Of a stretch of 64,000 bases of DNA, positions 34,245 to 41,960 are shown in pieces. The DNA lies in assembly GCA_910576815.1 (NCBI GenBank), contig CAJTKA010000004.1, positions 1 through 64,000 of the forward strand, written 5' to 3'. The stretch is from an uncultured Lachnospiraceae bacterium. GTDB taxonomy: Bacteria; Bacillota; Clostridia; Lachnospirales; Lachnospiraceae. How positions within the stretch are numbered: the first letter of the stretch is position 1; each line of letters begins with the position of its first letter. Under the pieces are notes generated by a model. That model did not search any database. It had not been told where the DNA came from and was given only the letters and a program-made list of their open reading frames with translations. The position numbers and the translations under genes are program-made.

Positions 34245-34787
34245 TTATACGGACGCCGAAACCTTCGTCCCCGCATTTTCAGACTGTTCTACCGTCCCCG
34301 CACTCGAATAAAACACAGGCTCCAAATCCGCCTTCGGCTTCGCGGGCGCGGCTGCATCCAAATCTACAGTTTCTGAATCCATGCTATCCGCAGCATCACT
34401 CTCAGGCGCAGTGCTTCCTTTCAGGAGCACCTTGCCCTCCTCGCTGATCTCCACCGTATCCGTCTGCTTCTGATCCTGCTTTTCCTTCCTTTCCTCCTCC
34501 AGCTTTTTCTGCTGCTCCTCGCGTTCTTCCCTGCGTTTTTTGATCATCTCCTCGCGCTGCTCCTCCGCGATCTTTCGGGTTTCCTCCACGTCCTTTTTCA
34601 TGCCTTCGTCAGCTACTTCCTTATACTCGTACGCGTCTTCCTCGCATTCGTTCATATAGCCCATGGCACGTTCCATCATCGCGGTGTCGCCTTTGAGTCT
34701 TGCTTCCTTAAACACCCGAAACGGGGTGTTGAGCAACTCCATATTCGTCCTCGCCCCAATCAGGCCTTCCATTGTCTTTGTGTGCAT
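34245..34787 (-). CDS. Highly charged coiled-coil protein, unknown function
   Basis: A 180-aa soluble protein. Residues 1-60 are helical with repeated Met. Residues about 65-120 form a continuous Glu/Lys/Arg/Gln-rich coiled coil (EEQREEMIKKRREEREEQQK). The tail includes TVEISEEGKVLLKG and an acidic, Ala/Pro-rich end. AAAGGAGGA precedes ATG 34787. I do not recognise a family. It lies 62 bp downstream of the GHKL kinase on the same strand, so it could be co-transcribed with that two-component pair. Confidence 0.7.
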   Translation of the reverse strand: MHTKTMEGLIGARTNMELLNTPFRVFKEARLKGDTAMMERAMGYMNECEEDAYEYKEVADEGMKKDVEETRKIAEEQREEMIKKRREEREEQQKKLEEERKEKQDQKQTDTVEISEEGKVLLKGSTAPESDAADSMDSETVDLDAAAPAKPKADLEPVFYSSAGTVEQSENAGTKVSASV

Positions 34788-34848
34788 AATCTGTTCCTCC
34801 TTTACCAAAGGTTTCGACAAAGGGTTCCTTCGCTTTTAGCATCCCGTC

Positions 34849-36015
34849 TCAAACAACCCGTTCCATGTCATAAGCGGCTTCCCCCAAAGGAAGCAGGATC
34901 GAAATGTCAAAAATGCCTTCCTGTTTCTCCGTGTTCATAACGCCGTTGTACTTTCGCACCACATCGCCTACATTTAACAGCCCGATCCCATGTTCCTGCA
35001 AATCTTCTTTCGCCGAACCGTTCCTCTGCGTTTCCCCGATATCCATACTGTTTTTTACTTCCAACAAAAAACAGCTTTTGACGTTTCCCGCCTGCACGCG
35101 GATAAATGGCTTACTTCCCTGCTCCTGCCCTTTTTCCTTTTGCTGCAATCTTTCGCAGGCTTCCACCGCATTATCCAGCAGATTACCAAACAGGACGCAG
35201 AGATCAAACTCATTGACACTGCACCGTTTCGGTACCCGCACGTCGCATTCCCAATCGATCCCTTTTTCTTCCGCCAGCTTCCGTTTCTGACATAAAAGCG
35301 CATCCACCGCCCTGTTTCCCGCAGCCTCCCCGCTCATGCCAAACTGTGCGCTATCCTCCATCCTTTTTAAGTAATCTCCCAGCTTTTCCCATGCCTTTGC
35401 TTCCCACAGACCACGAAGCGCAAGCACATGGTTTTTTAAATCATGCCGCAGGCGCTCCGCCTGTCTGTACTGCTCCTCCAAAGTTTGATAGACCGCCGTC
35501 TGCACCTGATACTGCTCCGCTTTTTTCTGCTCCACATAGATCCTGTCCATGCCGAAAACAGATACTGTCACCGCAAACAAAGATAAACCCGACAAAACGA
35601 CCCAGCCCACATAAGAAAAAATTTGATCATAATAGATGCCCATATCTCCAGCGCTTCTGAAAAAAACACCGTAACTGGCGCCCCAATTGGCCGCGTAAAT
35701 AGCGATCACCACCATCAGCAGCGGAAAAATCAGTACCGCATACCATCTCCAGGGCTTTTCGCAAAAGACAGCCTTAAGCCGCCTTTTCATCCCATATACC
35801 GCTAGTACTGCCAGACCGAAACTGCTGCAGGTGAGCCATGTAAGCTCCATCTCATTTGTTTCTCCCAAAACAGGAACGGCAATACCCTCTGCCGTATGTT
35901 TCCAGACCAACAGCAGGCAGGACAGCAGAGCATTGAAAAAAAGATCGGCCAGCATTACCAGCGTGACTACCGTAATCAGCATCGCCGCCATCCGAATCCC
36001 TTTTTTCATTCTCAA
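34849..36015 (-). CDS. GHKL sensor histidine kinase (AgrC/VirS-like)
   Basis: A 388-aa kinase with four or so membrane helices in residues 10-160, a short coiled coil, and a dimerisation motif with H191 in LRHDLKNHVLALRG. The GHKL ATPase domain has its N-box in LFGNLLDNAVEACE (N278, N282) and G-box in GIGLLNVGDVVRKYNG. Its start overlaps the response regulator stop by four bases (ATGA), so the two form a coupled pair. AgrC-like kinases often sense peptides, but no pheromone gene is visible nearby. Confidence 0.9.
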   Translation of the reverse strand: MRMKKGIRMAAMLITVVTLVMLADLFFNALLSCLLLVWKHTAEGIAVPVLGETNEMELTWLTCSSFGLAVLAVYGMKRRLKAVFCEKPWRWYAVLIFPLLMVVIAIYAANWGASYGVFFRSAGDMGIYYDQIFSYVGWVVLSGLSLFAVTVSVFGMDRIYVEQKKAEQYQVQTAVYQTLEEQYRQAERLRHDLKNHVLALRGLWEAKAWEKLGDYLKRMEDSAQFGMSGEAAGNRAVDALLCQKRKLAEEKGIDWECDVRVPKRCSVNEFDLCVLFGNLLDNAVEACERLQQKEKGQEQGSKPFIRVQAGNVKSCFLLEVKNSMDIGETQRNGSAKEDLQEHGIGLLNVGDVVRKYNGVMNTEKQEGIFDISILLPLGEAAYDMERVV

Positions 36016-36719
36016 ACCCTCCCTTTCATATACTGTAGAATTTCTTCACAAAACGCTTCATACCGCCTCTTGGCAATGGCGATCCGCTCTCCGTGATCAA
36101 GAATGATTTCCTGCCTGTTGTACGCGTCCACATATTTTAAATTGACAAGGTAGCTTTTGTGACAGCGAAAAAAGCCCTTTCCCTGCAACTCCTTTTCCAA
36201 AACTCCAATCTGCCCGTAATAGCTGAATATCCCGCCTATCCCATGGGCTTCGATCAGCCGCCCGCGTATCTCAAAATAATAAATATCATCCAAAAAAAGT
36301 TTTTTATTCTGCCTGTCTTTGCTGACAAGGAGAAACGCCTGCGAGCGCTCTTTTGTCTTGCTGACGGCCTTTTGCAAAACGCTTCTCAACTTTTTGTCTT
36401 CGATCGGTTTTACCAGATAATGAAATGCTTCCACATCGTAAGCGTCAAATACATGATCCCTGCTGGAGGATATAAACACGAGCAGTTTATCATATGCCTT
36501 TTCCCTGATAAGCTGCGCCGTCCGCATACCGTCCAGACCGCCCATGAGGATATCCAGAAAAATAATGTCGAAAGTCTCCTGCGACTGCAATAATTCCCGC
36601 CCGCTGTAAAACTGCCGTACCTGGCAGGACACTTTCATCTCCTCTAACATGCCCTTGATCTTTCTCGCTATTTTATTGCACACGATCGCCTCGTCGTCGC
36701 ATACCGCGATCCATAACAT
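36012..36719 (-). CDS. LytTR-family response regulator
   Basis: A 235-aa regulator. The receiver domain has CDDE at 7-10 and D56 in DIIFLDILMGGLDG. The LytTR domain (about 135-230) has FFRCHKSYLVNLKYVD. It is the partner of the GHKL kinase immediately downstream. It resembles the orphan regulator at 5752-6477 in layout, so the two could be paralogues. Confidence 0.92.
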   Translation of the reverse strand: MLWIAVCDDEAIVCNKIARKIKGMLEEMKVSCQVRQFYSGRELLQSQETFDIIFLDILMGGLDGMRTAQLIREKAYDKLLVFISSSRDHVFDAYDVEAFHYLVKPIEDKKLRSVLQKAVSKTKERSQAFLLVSKDRQNKKLFLDDIYYFEIRGRLIEAHGIGGIFSYYGQIGVLEKELQGKGFFRCHKSYLVNLKYVDAYNRQEIILDHGERIAIAKRRYEAFCEEILQYMKGRV

Positions 36720-36867
36720 ATTGATACCCCTTTTTATAGACTCAAAAATCCAATATAGATATCGGCTTGTGGTTTGATGTTCTTTTCGTTATGCTGCAAA
36801 CGGTGATTTCCGTGTCATGATCGTTCGCCGTCCTATATCTTTCGCACTTTCCGATAAAGTAAAAAGC

Positions 36868-36900
36868 AGCGGCAATACTATCTATGATAGCTTTACCGCT
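36868..36900. terminator. Bidirectional terminator after pfkB
   Basis: AGCGG ... CCGCT arms continue inward to CTATC/GATAG with a small bubble. Plus-strand reading ends in CTCTTTTTTC, minus-strand reading in GCTTTTTAC. It lies 37 bp after the pfkB stop and upstream of the LytTR regulator gene. Confidence 0.65.
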
Positions 36901-36937
36901 GTCTCTTTTTTCATAATCATTCAAAAATCCGGTCTAT

Positions 36938-37861
36938 TTATGTTTCTGTCCCAGTCAGGCTACGATACAGCGCGCGGATCGTCTCCCCATCCGCCAATCC
37001 TTCCGAAAAAGCGGTTGCGCTTCCCGCCGCCAGACCCATAGAAAAGGCATACTTGTAATCCTGCCTTTCCAGCCATCCCACCATGAAGCCTGCCGCCATG
37101 GAATCACCCGCACCGACACCGTTTACCAGCTTCCCAACCGGAGCAGGCGCTTCCTGCACACTGCCGTCCGCCGCCGCGAGCACTGCCCCTTCCCCCGCAA
37201 GAGATACCAGCACATTCACCGCCCCCATCTCCTGCAGCTTTTTCGCAAAAAGAATCACAGAGGAACGGTCCGTCAACGTCACGCCGAAAAGCTCCCCCAG
37301 CTCATGGCAGTTAGGCTTGACTAAGAAAGGATGCCTGGGAAGCGCCTGTTTCAGCTGCTCCCCCGCCGCGTCCACAACGACCTGCACTCCCTGCGGCGTC
37401 TGTTCCATCAGTCTGCAATAACTGTCCTGCGGCAGGGAGGACGGGATGCTGCCCGACAAGAACAACACGTCGCCCACCGTAAGCTCTCTCATCCTCTCGC
37501 AAAGACACGAGAACGCTTCCTGTGGGATCAAGGGACCCTGTCCGTTGACCTCCGTCCCCTCCACCGAGCTGAGTTTGAAATTGATGCGCGTCAGACCTTT
37601 TTCTAATGAAATCAATCCGTCTTTGATTTCGCGCTCTGCCAGCTGTCTCTTTACTTCCTCACCCGTAAAGCCCGCCACGAAACCAAGCGCTGTGCTCTCC
37701 AGACCCAGATTTTTTAAGACCGTGGAGACATTGATGCCTTTGCCGCCCGCCGTCAGGGTTTCCGACGACGTGCGGTTGGTATAGCCCAATCTGAAATCGT
37801 CCACCGTCACGGCATAATCCAATGACGGATTTAAAGTCACGGTATAAATTCTGTTTTTCAT
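36938..37861 (-). CDS. PfkB-family sugar phosphate kinase (1-phosphofructokinase type)
   Basis: A 307-aa ribokinase-fold kinase. It opens with IYTVTLNPSLDYAVTVDDF, carries the GGKGINVSTVLKNLG substrate motif (about 39-53), and the catalytic GVGAGDSMAAGFMVGWL (about 248-264) with Asp base. The TLNPSLD start is typical of FruK/LacC-type kinases acting on fructose-1-phosphate or tagatose-6-phosphate, not free fructose. ATG 37861 overlaps the stop of the GH13 gene by four bases, so the kinase is translationally coupled to a glucosidase. Confidence 0.87.
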   Translation of the reverse strand: MKNRIYTVTLNPSLDYAVTVDDFRLGYTNRTSSETLTAGGKGINVSTVLKNLGLESTALGFVAGFTGEEVKRQLAEREIKDGLISLEKGLTRINFKLSSVEGTEVNGQGPLIPQEAFSCLCERMRELTVGDVLFLSGSIPSSLPQDSYCRLMEQTPQGVQVVVDAAGEQLKQALPRHPFLVKPNCHELGELFGVTLTDRSSVILFAKKLQEMGAVNVLVSLAGEGAVLAAADGSVQEAPAPVGKLVNGVGAGDSMAAGFMVGWLERQDYKYAFSMGLAAGSATAFSEGLADGETIRALYRSLTGTET

Positions 37862-39402
37862 AAGCGATAGATTCCCGCTGAGCAGGGCGCCGCCGCAAAG
37901 CCTCCTGCCGCGCCTTCGATCTTATCCCCGATCGTGTAAAGCGCTTCACCGGGAGTAATGCCGCCGCCAAGAGGCTGCTTTCTGTCAGAAGGATTGATGA
38001 CCACCAGCAGTTTCTCGTTCGCGGTCTTGCGTACAAATACAAGCGGGTAATTCTCTGTTTCGATAAACTCGATCTCCCCGTCGTTTCGAAGCGCTTCATG
38101 CGCCTGTCTGAACGCGATCAGCCGCTTCACTTCGCTGTAGAGAGATGTCTCGTCACCCATCTGCGCTGCCACGGTCGGTCGGTCTGCTTCGCTGTCCTGA
38201 CGAATATATAGCTTCGCGGGATCTGCCGCGGAAAATCCTGCATTTAAGGAAGCGTCCCACTGCATGGGAGAACGCGCGCCCGTCCGCTCATAGCCGCCTT
38301 CCACGGAATTAAGCCCCTCCACATAGCGCATACCGATCTCGTCGCCATAATAGATAAAAGGCGCCCCCGGCATGGTCAAAAGGAAGGCGAACGCCAGCTT
38401 CATCTCGTCGGGCGTAAGGTGTCTCGCCATCCTGTCCATATCGTGATTGCCAGAAGGGATACAGATCAGACCGCCGCAGGACTTCGCATAACTCTCCTGA
38501 TATTTCTTCCAAAATACCGCGCTGTCTCCTTTTCCTCTCTTGGCAAACCAGGGCTCCTCACATCGGAACATATCATTGTAATGAGAAGGCCCGAAATGCA
38601 GCAGGAAGTCCATGTGAAAGCCGCCCGCCAGAGACTTGTCAGGCTCACCCCACTCAGATACCATCACCGCCGCAGGGAACTCTCTGTCCAAAAAGGCACG
38701 GATATCCTGCCACAGTTTGATCGTTCCCTTGCTCTCCTCGTCGCCCTTGACCAAAGAGTGCGCCATATCTACACGGAACCCGTCGCAGCCCGCCGAAAGC
38801 CAGAAGCGCATCACATCTTTCATGGCTTCTCTCGTCGCCATCGGTCCCGGTGCATCCATGGACTGCTGCCATTTCTTATCGGGGTTCGGCTTATAATATC
38901 CATAATTTAAGGCCGGCTGGTGGGAGAAGAAATTGACGCCGCAGGCGCCCACACGCTCGGACACACCCTTCAGCGCAGTCATGCCGTCCGGCTCCTCCCA
39001 AGTGCTGTCCGTCCACACATAGCGGTCGGTATATTCATTGCGCTCCGCCTTCATGGACTCGCGAAACCATTTGTGATCAACCGAAGTGTGCCCGGGCACC
39101 AGGTCTAAGAGCACGTGCATGTCCCGCTTATGCGCCTCCTGAAAGAGCCTTACCAGATCCTCGTTTGTGCCGTAGCGGGGCGCGACGGTCAGATAGTCCT
39201 CCACATCGTAACCCGCATCATAGAAAGGCGACTTGAAACAGGGGTTGAGCCAAAGCGCATTGCATCCCAGTCCTTTGATGTAGTCCAGCTTCTCGATGAT
39301 GCCGTTTAGATCGCCGATCCCGTCCGCATTGGTGTCCCGAAAAGACTGCGGATAGATCTCATAGAAAATCGCGGTGTTGAGCCATTCAGGTCTTGTTGCC
39401 AT
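37858..39402 (-). CDS. Glycoside hydrolase family 13 (alpha-glucosidase-like)
   Basis: A 514-aa enzyme. The TIM barrel has AIFYEIYPQSFRDTNADGIG at the start, GFRVDMAHSL with nucleophile D212, VMVSEWGEP with acid E250, and PSGNHDMDR with D321, all intact. The C-terminal beta-domain runs from about 430 to 514. There is no signal peptide. It probably cleaves or transfers from small alpha-glucosides such as maltose, sucrose or trehalose. Coupling to a PfkB kinase fits cleavage of a disaccharide whose second half is then phosphorylated; that is inference. Confidence 0.9.
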   Translation of the reverse strand: MATRPEWLNTAIFYEIYPQSFRDTNADGIGDLNGIIEKLDYIKGLGCNALWLNPCFKSPFYDAGYDVEDYLTVAPRYGTNEDLVRLFQEAHKRDMHVLLDLVPGHTSVDHKWFRESMKAERNEYTDRYVWTDSTWEEPDGMTALKGVSERVGACGVNFFSHQPALNYGYYKPNPDKKWQQSMDAPGPMATREAMKDVMRFWLSAGCDGFRVDMAHSLVKGDEESKGTIKLWQDIRAFLDREFPAAVMVSEWGEPDKSLAGGFHMDFLLHFGPSHYNDMFRCEEPWFAKRGKGDSAVFWKKYQESYAKSCGGLICIPSGNHDMDRMARHLTPDEMKLAFAFLLTMPGAPFIYYGDEIGMRYVEGLNSVEGGYERTGARSPMQWDASLNAGFSAADPAKLYIRQDSEADRPTVAAQMGDETSLYSEVKRLIAFRQAHEALRNDGEIEFIETENYPLVFVRKTANEKLLVVINPSDRKQPLGGGITPGEALYTIGDKIEGAAGGFAAAPCSAGIYRL

Positions 39403-39557
39403 ATTAGATTCCTCCTACTCCTTATTCTTCAGAGAGCACGCCCGCCCTCCGATATCCCTTTTCTAACACAATACGCGCATCCATCGGCAAAATCAATCCC
39501 AAATACTATCACATACTAATACTATACTATCATTATTTTCTATTTTTAATCACAGCA

Positions 39558-40313
39558 CTATTTCATGGATATTTCCGAATCCACATCTTTCACGCCATTG
39601 ATCTGCAGTCTGACATGCAATTTTCCATTTTCAAAGGCATCCAAAGGATATGTTAGCGGTTCGGAAAGGTTTGTTACATCCATCGACTCCACCGTATCTT
39701 CCTGTACCAACCACAGGACAAGCGTCGCGCCATCCGGCACGGTGCCGCAGGAAATATCCGCAGAGAGCATCTGTGTATCCGCATCCGTGATCGTCATATT
39801 TTTTTGTTTCACAAAACCTTCACTGGCGCTGCTGATATGCAGTTTCCAGACACCCTTCCGATAGCTGCCATGATCCATGATCACACCCGTATTCCATACC
39901 GTTCCCTTGGAAGTGACATCTGTGTTGATACCGTTTCCCAAAGCCGCGCTGAAGATAAATCCCGTCAGACACGCAAACATAAGCGCCAAACTCACAATAC
40001 CGGCAAAAATAAAATGTAAGTGATGTGTTCCCTGTTTGACCATGATCTCAGAATCCTCCTTTTCCCTCTGTATGCCGCAATTTTCACAATAATTTGCTGT
40101 TACTGAAATTCGATGCCCGCATGACGGACATACCGTCTTGATCTCTGCGCGCCGCAGAAAGTAGATCAGCAGTCCGATAAAAGGTGAGACCGCCCCAACC
40201 ACAACCGTCCACAGCACCGGGTCATCGCCCCGCTTTTTACAATCCTGATAAACCCAGGCCGCAAAAAAGACGGTAGTACACAGCGCAAAAAAAACAATAC
40301 CAAAAATCATCAT
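39558..40313 (-). CDS. Membrane protein with zinc ribbon
   Basis: A 251-aa protein. Two helices at about 2-24 and 32-54 are followed by a zinc ribbon CPSCGHRISVTANYCENCG (about 62-80) and a third helix (about 100-125). An extracytoplasmic beta-rich domain of about 125 residues ends the protein. It starts by overlapping the preceding membrane gene (40310-40313). It is probably a sensor or effector of the linked ECF sigma factor. Confidence 0.72.
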   Translation of the reverse strand: MMIFGIVFFALCTTVFFAAWVYQDCKKRGDDPVLWTVVVGAVSPFIGLLIYFLRRAEIKTVCPSCGHRISVTANYCENCGIQREKEDSEIMVKQGTHHLHFIFAGIVSLALMFACLTGFIFSAALGNGINTDVTSKGTVWNTGVIMDHGSYRKGVWKLHISSASEGFVKQKNMTITDADTQMLSADISCGTVPDGATLVLWLVQEDTVESMDVTNLSEPLTYPLDAFENGKLHVRLQINGVKDVDSEISMK

Positions 40314-40684
40314 ATCAACGCACCTCTTTTCTCAATGCAAATCGTAATGTCTTTTATATTTGCCCTCTTTACGCCTACGATCGTCAGCAATATGCCTGCC
40401 ACGCCAATATAAAGACAGCTTCCGACGGCAAGATAAGACAAATATTTGTTTTCGATCACAAGCAGTGCCAGAACCGCCAACAGAGAAAATGTGATCAAAT
40501 TCAATATCATCGGCAGATACCAGAGGGACACCTGGCGCACGGCAGGGTGCCCACGCAAAACCGCTTCTCTTTGATACAGAGTCGCTTTTAATTTACGATT
40601 CAGTTCCGGATTTGGCACATCCTCTGTTTTCACACAGGTACGAATCATTTCTTCTAATTCCAGATCCAAGCGTTTATCTCCCAT
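40310..40684 (-). CDS. Putative anti-sigma factor / small membrane protein
   Basis: A 124-aa protein with an acidic cytoplasmic N-terminus (about 1-48, LDLELEEMIRTCVKTEDVPN) and two membrane helices (about 52-75 and 82-106). It overlaps the 3' end of the sigma factor gene by 11 bp and the zinc-ribbon gene by 4 bp. The position directly after an ECF sigma factor and the layout suggest an anti-sigma factor. There is no recognisable zinc anti-sigma HxxxCxxC motif. Confidence 0.65.
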   Translation of the reverse strand: MGDKRLDLELEEMIRTCVKTEDVPNPELNRKLKATLYQREAVLRGHPAVRQVSLWYLPMILNLITFSLLAVLALLVIENKYLSYLAVGSCLYIGVAGILLTIVGVKRANIKDITICIEKRGALI

Positions 40685-41198
40685 AACCGGCGTCCTCCAA
40701 TCTCTTTTTCATTAAACTCCTTCCTTTGAACAATCGGCTTTTCACAGTACCGGGCGGTTTCCTGATAATCCCCGCGATCTGCTCTATGGAACAGTCGGAA
40801 AGGTAATATAACAGCAGCGGCACCTGAAACTTTTCCGGGAGCGTCTGCATGATTTGCCGTATCTGTACCTTCAATTCTTTTTGCAGATAACCTTCCTCCA
40901 CACTTTCTTCGGTATGCAGTACCGTCTCCGCCGCCTCATCAAAACTGCCGCCGGGAGCGATGGCGTTTCGGCGCGCCCATTTCCTTCTGTCGCTTTTCCA
41001 GAGATGATAGGCAAACGAGAAAAACAATGCTTTCGGATTGTTCTCCCAATCCAGCAATTCTTCTGTCTCTAGCGCTTTTAAAAATGTCTGTTGGTACAAA
41101 TCCTCGGCATCCGCCTTGTCCGGACAGAGTTTCAGGCAAAACCGATAGACATCCGCGCCAAAACCGTCGATACATTTTTCAATTTCTCCTGCAGTCAC
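40674..41198 (-). CDS. ECF-type RNA polymerase sigma factor
   Basis: A 174-aa sigma factor. Region 2 (about 15-80) contains VYRFCLKLCPDKADAEDLYQ. Region 4 (about 115-170) contains LPEKFQVPLLLYYLSDCSIE and GTVKSRLFKGRSLMKKRLE. I start at GTG 41198 because GGGGAGGTGAAGC lies just upstream; the frame stays open to 41333 but offers no other ribosome site. It heads a three-gene operon with a putative anti-sigma factor and a zinc-ribbon membrane protein. Confidence 0.87.
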   Translation of the reverse strand: MTAGEIEKCIDGFGADVYRFCLKLCPDKADAEDLYQQTFLKALETEELLDWENNPKALFFSFAYHLWKSDRRKWARRNAIAPGGSFDEAAETVLHTEESVEEGYLQKELKVQIRQIMQTLPEKFQVPLLLYYLSDCSIEQIAGIIRKPPGTVKSRLFKGRSLMKKRLEDAGYGR

Positions 41199-41425
41199 CG
41201 CTTCACCTCCCCGCCTGTTCACCTTATATTCGCCATGACTTAGTGTATGGTTCATTTTTTCTAAAAAAAAAGAAAAGCCTGCATCTCCACCGGTATCATC
41301 AAATCGTGACATACAAATAACTGTTTTCTTCAAAAAACAGCCTCATTCGCACACATCGTGTTCATAATATTAATTTTTACACCTAATTGCGTAGAATATA
41401 AAAAAGGAAGAGAGGAGGAATCCCT

Positions 41426-41725
41426 ATGGCACAGGCAACTTTCAGCGGCCGCATGGACGAAGTATTAAAGAAACAATTTGATGCATTATGTCAAGAATTT
41501 GGCATGAATGCTTCTACCGCAATCAATGTATTTGCAAGGGCTGTTGTAAGGCAACGCAAAATTCCTTTCGAAATCGCATCCCCCGAGTCGGATATCACAA
41601 GAGAAGGCGCAATGCAGGCATTTATGACTTTACGGGAGCAGGCCAAAGATAACGGGATTGCTGATATGAGTTTAGACGAGATCAACAAAGAAATCAATCT
41701 TGCACGCATGGAGGCTGAAATATGA
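41426..41725 (+). CDS. RelB/DinJ-family antitoxin
   Basis: A 99-aa protein. The N-terminal ribbon-helix-helix (about 1-50) contains TFSGRMDEVLKKQFDALCQE and the family's GMNASTAINVFARAVVRQRK. The acidic C-terminal part would bind the toxin. AGAGGAGG precedes ATG 41426. Its stop overlaps the start of a PIN-domain gene (ATGA at 41722). RelB-type antitoxins more often pair with RelE/YafQ toxins, so the PIN partner is a mixed pairing. Confidence 0.9.
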   Translation: MAQATFSGRMDEVLKKQFDALCQEFGMNASTAINVFARAVVRQRKIPFEIASPESDITREGAMQAFMTLREQAKDNGIADMSLDEINKEINLARMEAEI

Positions 41726-41958
41726 TCTGCTATGCAGTTATTGATACCAATGTAATCGTATCGGCATTGCTTTCAAGCAAGGATGCTCCTTCCGGATTCG
41801 TTCTTCCAGATATGAAGGATTTACCCTTCTATGAAGTTGTTCTGGAGAAGCGCGATGATGAAGCTTATCTTGTTACAGGAAATATCAAACATTTCCCCCA
41901 TGAACCTTTTATTGTAACACCTCGAGAGCTTCTTGATCTACTTGACAATTATAAATAG
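41722..41958 (+). pseudogene. PIN-domain toxin with an internal in-frame deletion
   Basis: The 78-aa frame joins a PIN N-terminus (CYAVIDTNVIVSALLSSKDA, with D8) directly to a PIN C-terminus (DMKDLPFYEVVLEKRDDEAY and TGNIKHFPHEPFIVTPRE). Full-length members of this toxin family have about 135-140 residues, so roughly 60 central residues, including the middle acidic catalytic position, are missing. The junction is near codon 25 (about 41795). The frame is intact and coupled to the antitoxin. It is probably non-toxic, but could still bind RelB. Confidence 0.8.
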
Positions 41959-41960
41959 CA

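Noticed and set aside
36742..36924. 60-codon minus-strand frame between the LytTR regulator and pfkB
   Set aside because: It has no ribosome site, overlaps the terminator at 36868-36900 and has no protein-like pattern.
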